This document shows, one piece after another, positions 1 to 9,807 of a stretch of 64,000 bases of DNA. The translations under genes were made by a program, and so were the position numbers. The notes under the pieces are model-generated. The model did no database searches, was not told the origin of the DNA, and was given only the letters and a program-made list of their open reading frames with translations. Where the stretch lies: assembly GCF_000304475.1 (NCBI RefSeq), contig NC_018940.1, forward strand, positions 1,116,001 to 1,180,000, read 5' to 3'. This DNA is from Kazachstania africana CBS 2517. Its lineage: Eukaryota; Ascomycota; Saccharomycetes; Saccharomycetales; Saccharomycetaceae. Position 1 is the first letter of the stretch; each line of letters opens with the position of its first letter.

Positions 1-576
1 CGTAAAGATGCTAACTCAACTGTTTCTCCTTCACTCCCAGTGCTTGAGAGATGGGCATCTAATAGTTCTACTCTATCTAGAACAACAAGCAACGGTAGCT
101 CTGTCATGAATTTAATGGGGCAAGATAATATAAGCAGTTCGAACACAAATGAGTATGGTATTCCTAACGTTGGAAGTCAACCTAACCTAACTAGGAAGAA
201 TAGTAATTCGTCCTCATTTTTCAAGTTGTCATGGACAGGTTTTTATAAGAACGACTCCAGAAAGGATGCTATTGAAGAAGAGGCTCCCTACGGAGCTCTT
301 TCGAATAATAATAAGGCTTTTAATTTGGATGCTGGCCTCCTTAAACCCAATATATGGGCTGGTACCATAATCAAGCTATTCCCTACAATTGTTAGCGAAA
401 AAGAGGAACAATCATTTTTGGATATGACGTCTTCGTTATTGAAAAAATTTAGATTTAATAGCAATGCATCAGTCGGTGCTATACAACCTACTTCAGCAAA
501 TAATATGTCATCTCGCGGTTACAATACCAGTACCATTTCTGACAATGCCATACCGTTACCAAAAAGATTTTACTGA
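1..576 (+). CDS. ECM30: C-terminal part of an ECM30-like protein (5' end outside window)
   Basis: The reading frame is open from base 1 and stops with TGA at 574-576, giving about 191 residues. The fragment is rich in Ser and Asn, as in a disordered region, followed by a more ordered stretch (NIWAGTIIKLFPTIV, then FLDMTSSLLKKF). I do not recognise a domain. The name rests mainly on position: in S. cerevisiae ECM30 (YLR436C, function poorly defined, linked to cell wall or trafficking phenotypes) lies convergent to TSR2 exactly as here. The end is odd: the overlapping +1 frame stays open to base 655 and could encode a further 28 residues, so the annotated stop, next to an A5 run at 561-565, may reflect an indel. 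Identity is moderately sure; the true C-terminus is not. Confidence 0.6.
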   Translation, partial: RKDANSTVSPSLPVLERWASNSSTLSRTTSNGSSVMNLMGQDNISSSNTNEYGIPNVGSQPNLTRKNSNSSSFFKLSWTGFYKNDSRKDAIEEEAPYGALSNNNKAFNLDAGLLKPNIWAGTIIKLFPTIVSEKEEQSFLDMTSSLLKKFRFNSNASVGAIQPTSANNMSSRGYNTSTISDNAIPLPKRFY

Positions 577-666
577 AAGTATGTTTTCGGGGATGGAAGA
601 GTGTGTCGTAAAATTAATCTTACCCTTCGCAAAAGTTAAGTACTTATATAACTAGCATATGTTTTT

Positions 667-1356
667 TTAGTAATGCACTTCATTTTTTATTATACAGGTT
701 TGGATTCTTATAAATTTCATACATAGTTTTAGTTGGAAACGTTCAGTATCTTTTTTACCCTTTTTTTGGACAAGTTCAAATCCATCATCATCAACAATCG
801 GTTCAGGCACAGTCTTTGGAAAACTGTCTCCTGCATCTAAAATAGGAATGTCATTCTCCTCTTCGGAACCATCCTCGTTTTCACTACTAGAGTCAGCATC
901 GCCATGAACATGAACGATTCTTTGATTTTCAGTACCGTTCTTTTCTCTCTCTAGCCATTTTAGATATAACGCTTCCACTCTTGTGTAATCTAACGCCTCA
1001 CACTCTTGATATAATTTTAGAATTTCTGCAGCAATCACTAAACCGGTATCATCTTCAACATTAGTTTCAAATTCATCAACCATGGCAAATAATAAAGTTT
1101 CCTCGACCAATACAATATCAACGATCTTATTTTGCTTGAACAAATCAACTATAATACCTGTAATCCAATCTCTTTTTTCTGCAGAGTCAACACCACCCCA
1201 TTGATTGGCTACAGCGATATCCAAAGCATCCCAACTGTATATAATCATCGATACACCCAGCTCAAAGCGAGCCTGTTGTTTTTCATCAGCAAAGCACAAT
1301 GAACTTTGGTTAGATGGTGCCTCAACGAAGGCGGTTTCGTCTATAGTATTACTCAT
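667..1356 (-). CDS. TSR2: Tsr2, pre-rRNA processing factor and escortin for ribosomal protein eS26
   Basis: 229 residues starting at an ATG at 1356. The WGG-type domain is visible in the N-terminal half (NQWGGVDSAEKRDWI at about residues 52-66), followed by an acidic stretch and the conserved DDDGFELV motif near residue 190. In yeast Tsr2 binds free eS26 (Rps26), delivers it to nascent 40S subunits and is needed for 20S pre-rRNA cleavage. The protein is longer than the S. cerevisiae form (about 205 residues) because of a basic and hydrophobic tail after VQKKGKK that does not look conserved. The gene is convergent with the ECM30-like gene (90 bp gap). Its promoter carries PAC- and RRPE-type motifs, as expected for a ribosome-biogenesis gene. 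Confidence 0.92.
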   Translation of the reverse strand: MSNTIDETAFVEAPSNQSSLCFADEKQQARFELGVSMIIYSWDALDIAVANQWGGVDSAEKRDWITGIIVDLFKQNKIVDIVLVEETLLFAMVDEFETNVEDDTGLVIAAEILKLYQECEALDYTRVEALYLKWLEREKNGTENQRIVHVHGDADSSSENEDGSEEENDIPILDAGDSFPKTVPEPIVDDDGFELVQKKGKKDTERFQLKLCMKFIRIQTCIIKNEVHY

Positions 1357-1411
1357 CCTGACTTGACGTTACTTTACAAACTGGTCAACCTTCTATGCAG
1401 TGCGAGAGGCC

Positions 1412-1431
1412 ATCTCATCTCAAATTTTTTG
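1412..1431. promoter_or_regulatory. PAC plus RRPE-like motif upstream of TSR2
   Basis: Bases 1412-1421 (ATCTCATCTC) are the reverse complement of GAGATGAGAT, an exact match to the PAC consensus GMGATGAGMT bound by Dot6/Tod6. The adjoining bases 1421-1431 contain AAATTTTTT, the reverse complement of the AAAAATTT core of RRPE (Stb3). Together they lie 56-75 bp upstream of the TSR2 ATG on its strand. This pair is the standard signature of co-regulated ribosome-biogenesis genes. Activity is inferred. Confidence 0.7.
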
Positions 1432-1617
1432 TCAACTTGGTGAAAAATCATAGTACATCTCAACGCTTACCCTCACATGGTGAACTTGATATTTCAAATA
1501 CGCTAAATAAAAGATTTTGATTTACAAAAGGAAAAGTACGAAGAGAGGTGACAGAGTATTTGTGACAGCTTAGAATGGCTCAGTAGATAGTGGGAAAAGG
1601 TTGTGTTACTTATAGAT

Positions 1618-2907
1618 ATGGCATTTGATGAATTGCAACAGCAACAAATAGCTATAACCGAATTGCTGAACCAATTGATAGTCCTGCATAAGAGAGTACT
1701 ATGGGACGATACCACGCCATCACAATTGGATAAGGTTCGAAACGATATCAGCATTTCTATAAATGACCTCTGTCTGTTAAATGATAGATTTATTTCTCAT
1801 GACGGTGAAATTAAAGAAGAAATTGACTCTTTAACACGATGTAAGGCTAGATTAGCTAAACTACATCAGAAGGAAAAAAAATTGTTAGCACAACGACGTG
1901 AATGGGCACCAGAAGGGGAAGTTACTGTGGAAGAAGATAATAGTGATGGTGAAGAAGTCTCTGCGGTTAAGGTTCGGGTAACATATCGAAAGTATCTCAA
2001 TAGATATATTGAGATGGTAGGTGTAGGAAATACTTCGCTCTCAATTGAACAAGATGACGAATCTGTCGAACCAGCTTCAGTGTTAGCATCGGCTAAACTA
2101 CTTAGTATCGCACGCAAAAATTTACAGGGTGAAATTCATAAATTAGAATCCCTTTTGTTAAATCTTAAGAAAGATGATAATTTTTTAAAAGAAGAAATGA
2201 GATCACAGGCAGTGAAGATGCGAACGAAAGAATCGCAAATTGATAAAAAGCTGGATGATCTTAACCAAGAGAGAGAAAAGATTTTCTTTAAATGTGGACT
2301 CTCTGTCCCAAAGGATAGTGAGACACTGGGCGAACGGCTGCTACAATTGACTTTCAGCAGAGATGAAGGCCACAGATTCAAAGAACAATTTATGGCCATT
2401 ACTGAAGCTGCTCCTAAAATTATAGATTTAAAAATTTCATCCCTACAAGAGGAGCTAAACCATAAGAAGGAAAGTTCCTCTAGCCTCTTGTCCGAAAGGA
2501 ATTGTTGGAATGACTGTGTCCACTTGGTGACAGCTTTAGAACATGACTTGTCTGAGTCCTTTGGTAATAATGCTAAGGCAGGTATACCTTTTCTGCGAGT
2601 TTTGGATGGAATGAAGAAAACACTAGTCGGCCTTGACGCCTTGCTGGCAAACTCTATGAATGATAAAATTAGATTACTTATCTCGGACGAAAAAGATGCA
2701 ATATTAGAAGCATATAATGAACTGAATGCACAAAATGTTGTCACGAATGCCCCTGCTAGAGAAGAGCCTCCATTAGCTGAGAAGAATAAGCAGAAGCGTC
2801 ATCACCCTTTTCTTTCAGTGGGAAAATCAACGCCGAGAATCGGTTTGACTCCTGAGGTAATAGATTCTCGTAATCACACAAATCCAAGTAATCATAAAGA
2901 AGATTGA
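1618..2907 (+). CDS. ATG23: Atg23, coiled-coil autophagy/Cvt protein
   Basis: 429 residues from the ATG at 1618. The frame is open a little further upstream, but without an ATG. The protein is almost entirely predicted coiled coil: long charged heptad-like stretches at about residues 30-110, 165-215 and 255-300, with acidic clusters (VEEDNSDGEE) and a disordered basic tail. S. cerevisiae Atg23 (453 residues) is a peripheral membrane protein that dimerises through coiled coils and, with Atg27, moves Atg9 vesicles to the phagophore assembly site. The assignment rests on length, coiled-coil character and position convergent to SEN1, as in S. cerevisiae. Coiled coils are weak evidence by themselves. 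CNA1 and IMD3, which separate ATG23 from TSR2 in S. cerevisiae, are absent here. Confidence 0.75.
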   Translation: MAFDELQQQQIAITELLNQLIVLHKRVLWDDTTPSQLDKVRNDISISINDLCLLNDRFISHDGEIKEEIDSLTRCKARLAKLHQKEKKLLAQRREWAPEGEVTVEEDNSDGEEVSAVKVRVTYRKYLNRYIEMVGVGNTSLSIEQDDESVEPASVLASAKLLSIARKNLQGEIHKLESLLLNLKKDDNFLKEEMRSQAVKMRTKESQIDKKLDDLNQEREKIFFKCGLSVPKDSETLGERLLQLTFSRDEGHRFKEQFMAITEAAPKIIDLKISSLQEELNHKKESSSSLLSERNCWNDCVHLVTALEHDLSESFGNNAKAGIPFLRVLDGMKKTLVGLDALLANSMNDKIRLLISDEKDAILEAYNELNAQNVVTNAPAREEPPLAEKNKQKRHHPFLSVGKSTPRIGLTPEVIDSRNHTNPSNHKED

Positions 2908-3054
2908 AAAGATTTAACCTTGTAAAATTAAGTCCTTTTAAACTTTAAGCATTCATATTATATATTACGTAAAGTACAAGAATATATGTATGATAATAAA
3001 TATTCATTGGCACTATAAATCTTTATATTATGATGTGAAGTGTATAGCGGATAG

Positions 3055-6000
3055 TTACTTGAAAGGTCTTTTCTTTTTAGGAATGAAAACTGACGAAGAG
3101 GTCTTTCTACCAATAGGCCTGGCTCCGCCAGCTCCATTGTTTGCAGCTGCCAATCGGTGAGATGCATTTTTATCACTGGATTGGTCTGACGATCCCACCT
3201 GTGGCTTTTGTTGTGGCGAAATTGAAGGCGCATTTTGTTCATTTAGAGAACTTTTTTGAGATAGTCTTTCCAATGGTTTTACTTGGATAGTTGATGATTG
3301 TGCACATTGGTGTTCTGAGGTTTTAATTTTGTCAGCGTGATCACCCGTCAATTCTGCCGGCTCATAAGAGTCTGAGGAGTTCTCCAACTCTGTATAATCA
3401 GTCGTGGCTTTCTGTATAGGATAGTTATTTGATTTTGTATCAGTAATCGGGATAGCAGGATTGAATGTATGTCCAGTATTTCTAGTATTACGACTTTCAT
3501 AAATGGTAACATTTCCTGATGGGTTTAAAGCGGAGTTTGCCCTCACGATTTCTCCCGCCTTTTTACTATCGCACAATGCACCAGATGGGTTTTGGTCCTC
3601 TTCAGTCACTCTTCTCTCACTTACATGAGTGGATGGTAAAGATGGGGAGTAGTCGTCCTCACTGTCATTATCATGGGCGCTCTCTTCCTTCTTTTCTTCC
3701 GTTGCGGAAGATTCATAAGACTTCTTTGATGCTTTTTTGTTGGGAACTGGAATGCTACTGGACGGTGCCAGCTTTTTAAGCTCACCGCTATCAGGTATTA
3801 CTGTCGAATGTTCAGAAAATGAAATGTGCCTCTTCTTTTCCTTGGCTTGCTTATTATTTTTCTTGTTGTGATCGTTTATATACAATCCTCTCGTACTTGT
3901 ATTAGTATCGAAAGCTGTATTGCCAAAAATAGCGGACTTTTTCCTAGTCCCTGAGACCTCGCCATTTATGGTTATCTTTACCTTCTTCTTTTGTTTTTCA
4001 ATATTTTCTTTATCGCCAGTAGTATCGTCAGATTTTTTGACTGATTTATTCTTCTTTTCCTTCCCATCTTTTTTGTCCTTCTTATCCTTTTTGTCTTTCT
4101 TCTTTGATTTAACCTTTTTCAATGCGGAGTCATGTTGTACATCTTTTGCTCTCTTTCTAGCAGGTTCAAAGGTGGAACTATCTTCTTGAAATTCCCTTTT
4201 TTCCGCTGTGTAGCTTGGAAGCTGTGAATTAGGATCATATATATCATTATCTTCATCTATCGAATGGAAACGTTCTTTTGACGTCTTTCCATATGTTATA
4301 CTTTTATTGCCAGATAAAAAGCCTGAATAGGCAGTTTCCATACAGTCTCTTCTGCTAGAATCATCAATTAAATTTCTCCATAATTTGTTCTTGTATAATG
4401 ATTTTTGATGTCCCAAAATCCACATACTAGTTTTTGCTCTGGTGAATGCAACATTCATTCTCCTGAAATCCTTCAGAAAGCCGACACTTGAGCTCGTATC
4501 ATCAGCACGAACACATGATATAATAATGATTTCCTTCTCTTGACCTTGAAAACCATCAATGGTATTAAAATCGATGAAATTCTTGATAGAAGCACCAAAG
4601 TATACCACGAATTCTCTTCTCATTTTTTGCATTTGTTCACGATAGGGGGAAATGATACCAATTTTACCCTTGAAGTTAACTTTCTGGTCAAAATTTCTGA
4701 AAAGATAATCAATCAATTCAATTGCAACTTTTATTTCTTCTATATTGGTATAAGACATTGTTTTGGAGTTTTGTTCTTGTCGACCGCTCACGATGTTGAA
4801 AAATTTATAGGGTGTCAATGGAGGTGTATTGTGCCATGGCCTTTGATTTATAGCATCCATATTTGGGCCATCTTTCAACAAACCTCCATAGAATTCCGAC
4901 GATGGGAAGTAACTAATTGCAGGGTGCATACGATACTGTACATTTAATAGATAAGGCGTGGTATTTTTTTCCATTCTAACGAATAAAGATTGATTGTATT
5001 TGAAATTACTAGCAGCTCCTGATACCACTGTTGGAGGTAGTTGATTTGGGTCGCCCACCATGATACAACGTTTACCTCCATATCTCAACGGTATTATAGA
5101 CGATAACTCGGTACATTGACAAGCTTCATCGATGATGACCGTGTCAAATTTGACACCCAGTGATATAAGAACATCATGGGCAGAACCGGAAAGGGTTGCA
5201 CAAATAATATCACTAGATGCAAGAACCTGCGATTGGGCATTACGTCTGTCTAAATCTCTATTTCTATAGTTGACTGAGTTCCTTTCACGAATCTCATCTC
5301 TTTCTTTCCCAAGAACATTCAATTGTCTACTCAATTCTCTGATCTCTAGCTGGAGTTTTGCTATATCATCAGTAGATAGGGTGCTTGTTACGGAGCCGTT
5401 CTCATTATTCAGTTTTTCTCTTAATGCTCTCCTCTTTGCTACCATAGTATTGAAATTACGGTCCAACTCGGGATTTTGGGTGAACTCGTAGTTCTTTTGA
5501 GCAACCTTTTTCTCTACAATCTCTTCCAACGTTAAGTCCTTTATCGCTATATTTACAGCGTCAGATCTTCCCACACGTACTAGATTTGGTTTAAAGACCT
5601 TCCCATTCTTGTCGTACACTCCCTCTTTCAGACGAATACAAATTTCATCGACAGCAGCATTACTTGGCGCACAAATCAATATTTTTTGTTTTTTTAATAG
5701 CTGTTCAATGTTGAGAGTTGTGGTCTCCGCAGCCACTTTAATAGCGTTAGATGGACTTGAACTTCTTGTTGATAAGAAGTAACCTATAATCCCAAGAATT
5801 GTCTTCGTTTTACCGGTCCCCGGAGGGCCTTGGATAAGTGAAAACCCTTCAGTCGATACTGTATTAACGATAGCTTCTGCTTGAGAAGTATTCAGCTTAT
5901 AGTTATCCTTCACTCTTTCAACTTCTTCTTTTGAAACTGCGGGCGCCTGAGATGGTTTGGCTGATAAGATTTGGCTTACCAAATCATAATATTCAAGACC

Positions 6001-9000
6001 CTCTAAAGTTTGGTACTCCCTTTCGACTGTAGTCATTTGCATAACCTTGACAGCATGAATTTCAGATCTTAATGTCAAAAACTTCGAAAAGTTATGGCTC
6101 CTGTGAACTCTAATTGTGAGGTCGACATTATTGTTCTTCGTATATTTTATGGACTTCACTTTGGCAAGACATGTATTCTCTGCTTTTCGGAAATCGCTGT
6201 TGTTTACCTCAGCATTTCCCCTTACGTAAGGCAAGAATGCCAGAACTATGAGATCAGCTTCTGAAATTCCACAAGCTTGAAGTTTGACTTTCGAAACGGA
6301 TGCATATACTTCATAAAAATCTGAAACGGCTGTTCTATTACCGACAACCATGGTGAAAGGCATGTTTTCAGTTCTATCACGGGAAGAGCAAAGCCCTTGC
6401 CAACATTCCAGTAGTAACAATGGTCGCAATACTTTCTGATACGAGGTAACTGAACCGAAGTGGTCAGCAACATCTGAATAAAATTCGATTTCTGCATCAT
6501 CGGGATAATCATGCTGTCTATTGTAATCCCACTGAAGAATAATTTCATACAATGGATTCAAATCTACATTTAGCCTTCTTCTCATGTACTCTTCGGCTCG
6601 TTTTGCAAGTTCTGCCTTTGTATCCTTTTTGATTACCTTGCCGTTGATATCTAATGTTTCGATAACTTTTCCCTTTGCTTTTGCAGATGCAAATAGTTCC
6701 CTTGCACTTTCGAGATCACCTTCATCGTCACTCTCTTCGCTGCTGCTGTTTCCGGATTTTACATGAATCTGCGGTTTTGTATTGAAGATTGAGCTACTTG
6801 GAGGATGAACAACCCTGTTACTTACTAGTTGTCTTCTCGCTAGTTCCATTTTAGACAAAGGTTTCTGCTGTTTAGCACTTTTTAATCTCGAAGGAGCGCC
6901 TGGTTGAAACACACCAAAAGAGGTAATTTTTGATTGTCCCGGTCTAGGCTTACCAGTTATGGAAGAAGAGAGAGCCTTTCTTTGTAAAAAGTCCGCCCTT
7001 GTTTCCATATTTGAGGTAGCATTTATGTTGAGGCTCATTCCGGTTTGTGGTGCAGCAAGTGAGGAGGCTTTCACTTTGCTCATTTCTTTCTCTCTACGAT
7101 AGTTGTCGGCATCCTGTATAACTCTTTCTGTAAGTTCCTTATTGAAGAGTTTCGTCTTTGTCAAAATTTCACCAGCTTGCTGTTCAGATAGTTTGTTGGA
7201 GTATTTTTTAGCCCTCGCCCCATAGCTTGCCATTACTTCGATCAATGAATCATCGAACTTTACATTTTTTTCGAAAGCCAAGTCAGATGTGCTGATAATC
7301 AATCTGACGCAAGATTCCAAAAGTGCCTCATCACTTAAACGTAGCCAGTAAAGCATGTTTTTGAAGGCTTTTAAAACACTGGTAAACAGATCTGCTTGGC
7401 TATCAACGAGAATATCTGAGAATTCTCTATAAGAGTCCATTAAAGAGCGGCTTAAATCTAGAGTATCCTTAGTAAAATTTTCTAATTCTGAATACTCGTA
7501 CTTGGACGCCCACTTGAGAGTGCATCGGTATATTGTGTCGAGGAAATACCAGCATAATTGCCAACATTTTTCAACTTCTTTATCTGTTTGTTCATTTTTT
7601 AGAGAAGAATAGTTTGAAATAATTCCAGTAACTGGATCTGCGAAGCAGCTTATTACATCCATCAGGACTCTTATTGCCCTAGGACAGGGTTCGTAGAACT
7701 CACATTGAATTAGCTGTTCTAAAACAGAATCTATTGCTCTTAAATGGAACTCTAGATTTCTATTAAGAATAGCTTGAATACCTTCTAATCTTCCTTCCAC
7801 ATCAAAAGTGTCATACAAAATATTAGTAGCAGCCTGATATAGTCTGGTGTCAGAAGAGAAAATGCATGACCAGAAACCTTGCGCTGCCTCCCTATCACAT
7901 AATATGTCTGATAGCTGATTTGGAAGAATATCTGCAAACTTTTCTATTAGCTTGGTCGAATAATGCAAAAATTCATTTACAATGTCATTATGTTTTTGAA
8001 TTACTGCCGATGATGACTGAATCGTCAAAAGACCATTAATGTTCTTGAAACTGATCAAGAGTTGCTTTGCTAGCAATGGTCCATCGTGAAATGATCTCAA
8101 ATCAATATTGTCAGTAACGTTTTTTAAAAGGTTCAACGGTAGTGGAATTTCATTTATTGATTTATTAGAGTAAAGTCTGAATGTTCTGTTACAGAGCATC
8201 AAGATATCAAAATCGATAGACTTTGCTAGGACCATCATTGACGACGTAGAAACTGAGTCAATAGAGTTTCCTAGCCCTGGGCAGAATTCTGCCGGTTTTG
8301 TAGCAGACTTAATGACAATATCTTGGATTAGAGGATTGTTCAAGAGATTTCTCGAATCAGTTTTGGTGAATAGAACAGTCTTGAAGTCATCTGTTGTGTA
8401 TAAACGAGCTCTGTCTTCGTCTTTGATTGTTAAAACAGCTCTTAGAAGTGCTGTTGATGCATTCATCAGGCAACCTTTTGGCACAGATTTCAAATTTGAA
8501 TTATTTGCTATGCCTCTTAAAAATGCCATCGACACTTTTTTGACCATTTGGATCCTCTTTGATACGGATAAGGAGTGATAGAATGGAAGTGTCCACGATA
8601 GTAAATCGGTTACTGTACCTTGCAGTGAAAAATAACTACCAATGGTGTTTTCCGGAATTTTGTTGTTCTGAATCTTTATAAGTTTGGTGGTGAATGCATT
8701 TTTATCAAATATAAGATCTAAAATGTTGTGGAAAGTATATGGTTCCAACTTTGACCAGAAATTAGCATCAAATTTGTCTAGAAATATACTTAAGGCCCGC
8801 AATAAAAAGTCTAATGGTTTATCATTGTAAGTCTTTGCTAAATGTTTGTACCAAAGCATAAAAATGGACTCTATGGGAAATGTGAAGGTCTTTTTTAATG
8901 ATTCAATGTCTTTTGGGACAGTGAAATACTCTTCAAAAACATCAGCATTAAACAATTTGAAGATAGGTATGAGTCTACTCCAAAATTGGGAGACAACAAA

Positions 9001-9807
9001 ATCGTTCCAGTTGCTGGGATTCTGTAAAAATAAAACATGGATTGAAACCTCGTCTAATATATCAGCTTTCAGTTCCGATGCACAAATGGAAAAGTTTTTC
9101 CTATGTAATTCTGTCAATAATAATAATGACCATGACATCTGTTCTTGAGTCCCTTCGCACCAACAGTATATCACACCCGCTATCAACTTTTTGATTGAGT
9201 TTGGGGAATTAGGGTCTAAAAGCCAATATTTGGTATCATAAAAATATTTGAAAATTGCATCGAATGTAGCCTTGAAATCCTTATTTAGTCTTAAGACATG
9301 TGGATTACACAAGCATTCAAACATAGCTAGTTCAACTTCTTTGCTAATAGATATGCCATTTTCGGTATTTTTTGAAACACTTGTTAACATAGGGAGAAGT
9401 GATTCCACTCTCCATAAACATACTAGATCATTGAACTTAGCTACATGTTCATGTGGTACCTGCCTCTTGATAGCAAAATGTTGGAGCATTTTGCACTTGC
9501 CACGGGCAAATACCTGGATACACTTATCACAGGCGGAAAGAATTGGACTATACTTATTTTTCAACCATTGGGCAGTTTCTTGTTCATTGAATGAGAATAT
9601 GGTAAGACAAAATATGGATATGGGTTCAAGAACTGGATCACAAAATATATGAAAGTCTGGAGGGAGTTCAGCCAACAGTTTTAAAAGATCACCTAATAAT
9701 TGAGCTTCAGAAAGACCATGACTTGTACCTTGATATACAGCTTCAATTGTGGAAGTATATCCTCTTGCTTTCTCATAAATTTGTTCTAATGATTTATTCA
9801 CTTCCAT
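3055..9807 (-). CDS. SEN1: Sen1, superfamily 1 RNA/DNA helicase of transcription termination
   Basis: 2250 residues from the ATG at 9807, close to the S. cerevisiae length (2231). The N-terminal ~1000 residues form the all-helical Sen1-N region. The helicase core follows, with Walker A GPPGTGKT near residue 1327, the Q-motif-like DNYKLNTSQAEAI just before it, the DEACQ Walker B box near 1557, and late motifs QYRMHP, TIDGFQGQE and VAFTRAK. The C-terminal ~350 residues are disordered and lysine-rich, with a short KKDKKD repeat (plus-strand bases ~4040-4110) that looks like a nuclear localisation signal. Sen1 acts with Nrd1-Nab3 to terminate Pol II on non-coding transcripts and resolves R-loops. 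It is the first of five genes running head to tail on the minus strand. Identification is secure. Confidence 0.97.
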   Translation of the reverse strand: MEVNKSLEQIYEKARGYTSTIEAVYQGTSHGLSEAQLLGDLLKLLAELPPDFHIFCDPVLEPISIFCLTIFSFNEQETAQWLKNKYSPILSACDKCIQVFARGKCKMLQHFAIKRQVPHEHVAKFNDLVCLWRVESLLPMLTSVSKNTENGISISKEVELAMFECLCNPHVLRLNKDFKATFDAIFKYFYDTKYWLLDPNSPNSIKKLIAGVIYCWCEGTQEQMSWSLLLLTELHRKNFSICASELKADILDEVSIHVLFLQNPSNWNDFVVSQFWSRLIPIFKLFNADVFEEYFTVPKDIESLKKTFTFPIESIFMLWYKHLAKTYNDKPLDFLLRALSIFLDKFDANFWSKLEPYTFHNILDLIFDKNAFTTKLIKIQNNKIPENTIGSYFSLQGTVTDLLSWTLPFYHSLSVSKRIQMVKKVSMAFLRGIANNSNLKSVPKGCLMNASTALLRAVLTIKDEDRARLYTTDDFKTVLFTKTDSRNLLNNPLIQDIVIKSATKPAEFCPGLGNSIDSVSTSSMMVLAKSIDFDILMLCNRTFRLYSNKSINEIPLPLNLLKNVTDNIDLRSFHDGPLLAKQLLISFKNINGLLTIQSSSAVIQKHNDIVNEFLHYSTKLIEKFADILPNQLSDILCDREAAQGFWSCIFSSDTRLYQAATNILYDTFDVEGRLEGIQAILNRNLEFHLRAIDSVLEQLIQCEFYEPCPRAIRVLMDVISCFADPVTGIISNYSSLKNEQTDKEVEKCWQLCWYFLDTIYRCTLKWASKYEYSELENFTKDTLDLSRSLMDSYREFSDILVDSQADLFTSVLKAFKNMLYWLRLSDEALLESCVRLIISTSDLAFEKNVKFDDSLIEVMASYGARAKKYSNKLSEQQAGEILTKTKLFNKELTERVIQDADNYRREKEMSKVKASSLAAPQTGMSLNINATSNMETRADFLQRKALSSSITGKPRPGQSKITSFGVFQPGAPSRLKSAKQQKPLSKMELARRQLVSNRVVHPPSSSIFNTKPQIHVKSGNSSSEESDDEGDLESARELFASAKAKGKVIETLDINGKVIKKDTKAELAKRAEEYMRRRLNVDLNPLYEIILQWDYNRQHDYPDDAEIEFYSDVADHFGSVTSYQKVLRPLLLLECWQGLCSSRDRTENMPFTMVVGNRTAVSDFYEVYASVSKVKLQACGISEADLIVLAFLPYVRGNAEVNNSDFRKAENTCLAKVKSIKYTKNNNVDLTIRVHRSHNFSKFLTLRSEIHAVKVMQMTTVEREYQTLEGLEYYDLVSQILSAKPSQAPAVSKEEVERVKDNYKLNTSQAEAIVNTVSTEGFSLIQGPPGTGKTKTILGIIGYFLSTRSSSPSNAIKVAAETTTLNIEQLLKKQKILICAPSNAAVDEICIRLKEGVYDKNGKVFKPNLVRVGRSDAVNIAIKDLTLEEIVEKKVAQKNYEFTQNPELDRNFNTMVAKRRALREKLNNENGSVTSTLSTDDIAKLQLEIRELSRQLNVLGKERDEIRERNSVNYRNRDLDRRNAQSQVLASSDIICATLSGSAHDVLISLGVKFDTVIIDEACQCTELSSIIPLRYGGKRCIMVGDPNQLPPTVVSGAASNFKYNQSLFVRMEKNTTPYLLNVQYRMHPAISYFPSSEFYGGLLKDGPNMDAINQRPWHNTPPLTPYKFFNIVSGRQEQNSKTMSYTNIEEIKVAIELIDYLFRNFDQKVNFKGKIGIISPYREQMQKMRREFVVYFGASIKNFIDFNTIDGFQGQEKEIIIISCVRADDTSSSVGFLKDFRRMNVAFTRAKTSMWILGHQKSLYKNKLWRNLIDDSSRRDCMETAYSGFLSGNKSITYGKTSKERFHSIDEDNDIYDPNSQLPSYTAEKREFQEDSSTFEPARKRAKDVQHDSALKKVKSKKKDKKDKKDKKDGKEKKNKSVKKSDDTTGDKENIEKQKKKVKITINGEVSGTRKKSAIFGNTAFDTNTSTRGLYINDHNKKNNKQAKEKKRHISFSEHSTVIPDSGELKKLAPSSSIPVPNKKASKKSYESSATEEKKEESAHDNDSEDDYSPSLPSTHVSERRVTEEDQNPSGALCDSKKAGEIVRANSALNPSGNVTIYESRNTRNTGHTFNPAIPITDTKSNNYPIQKATTDYTELENSSDSYEPAELTGDHADKIKTSEHQCAQSSTIQVKPLERLSQKSSLNEQNAPSISPQQKPQVGSSDQSSDKNASHRLAAANNGAGGARPIGRKTSSSVFIPKKKRPFK

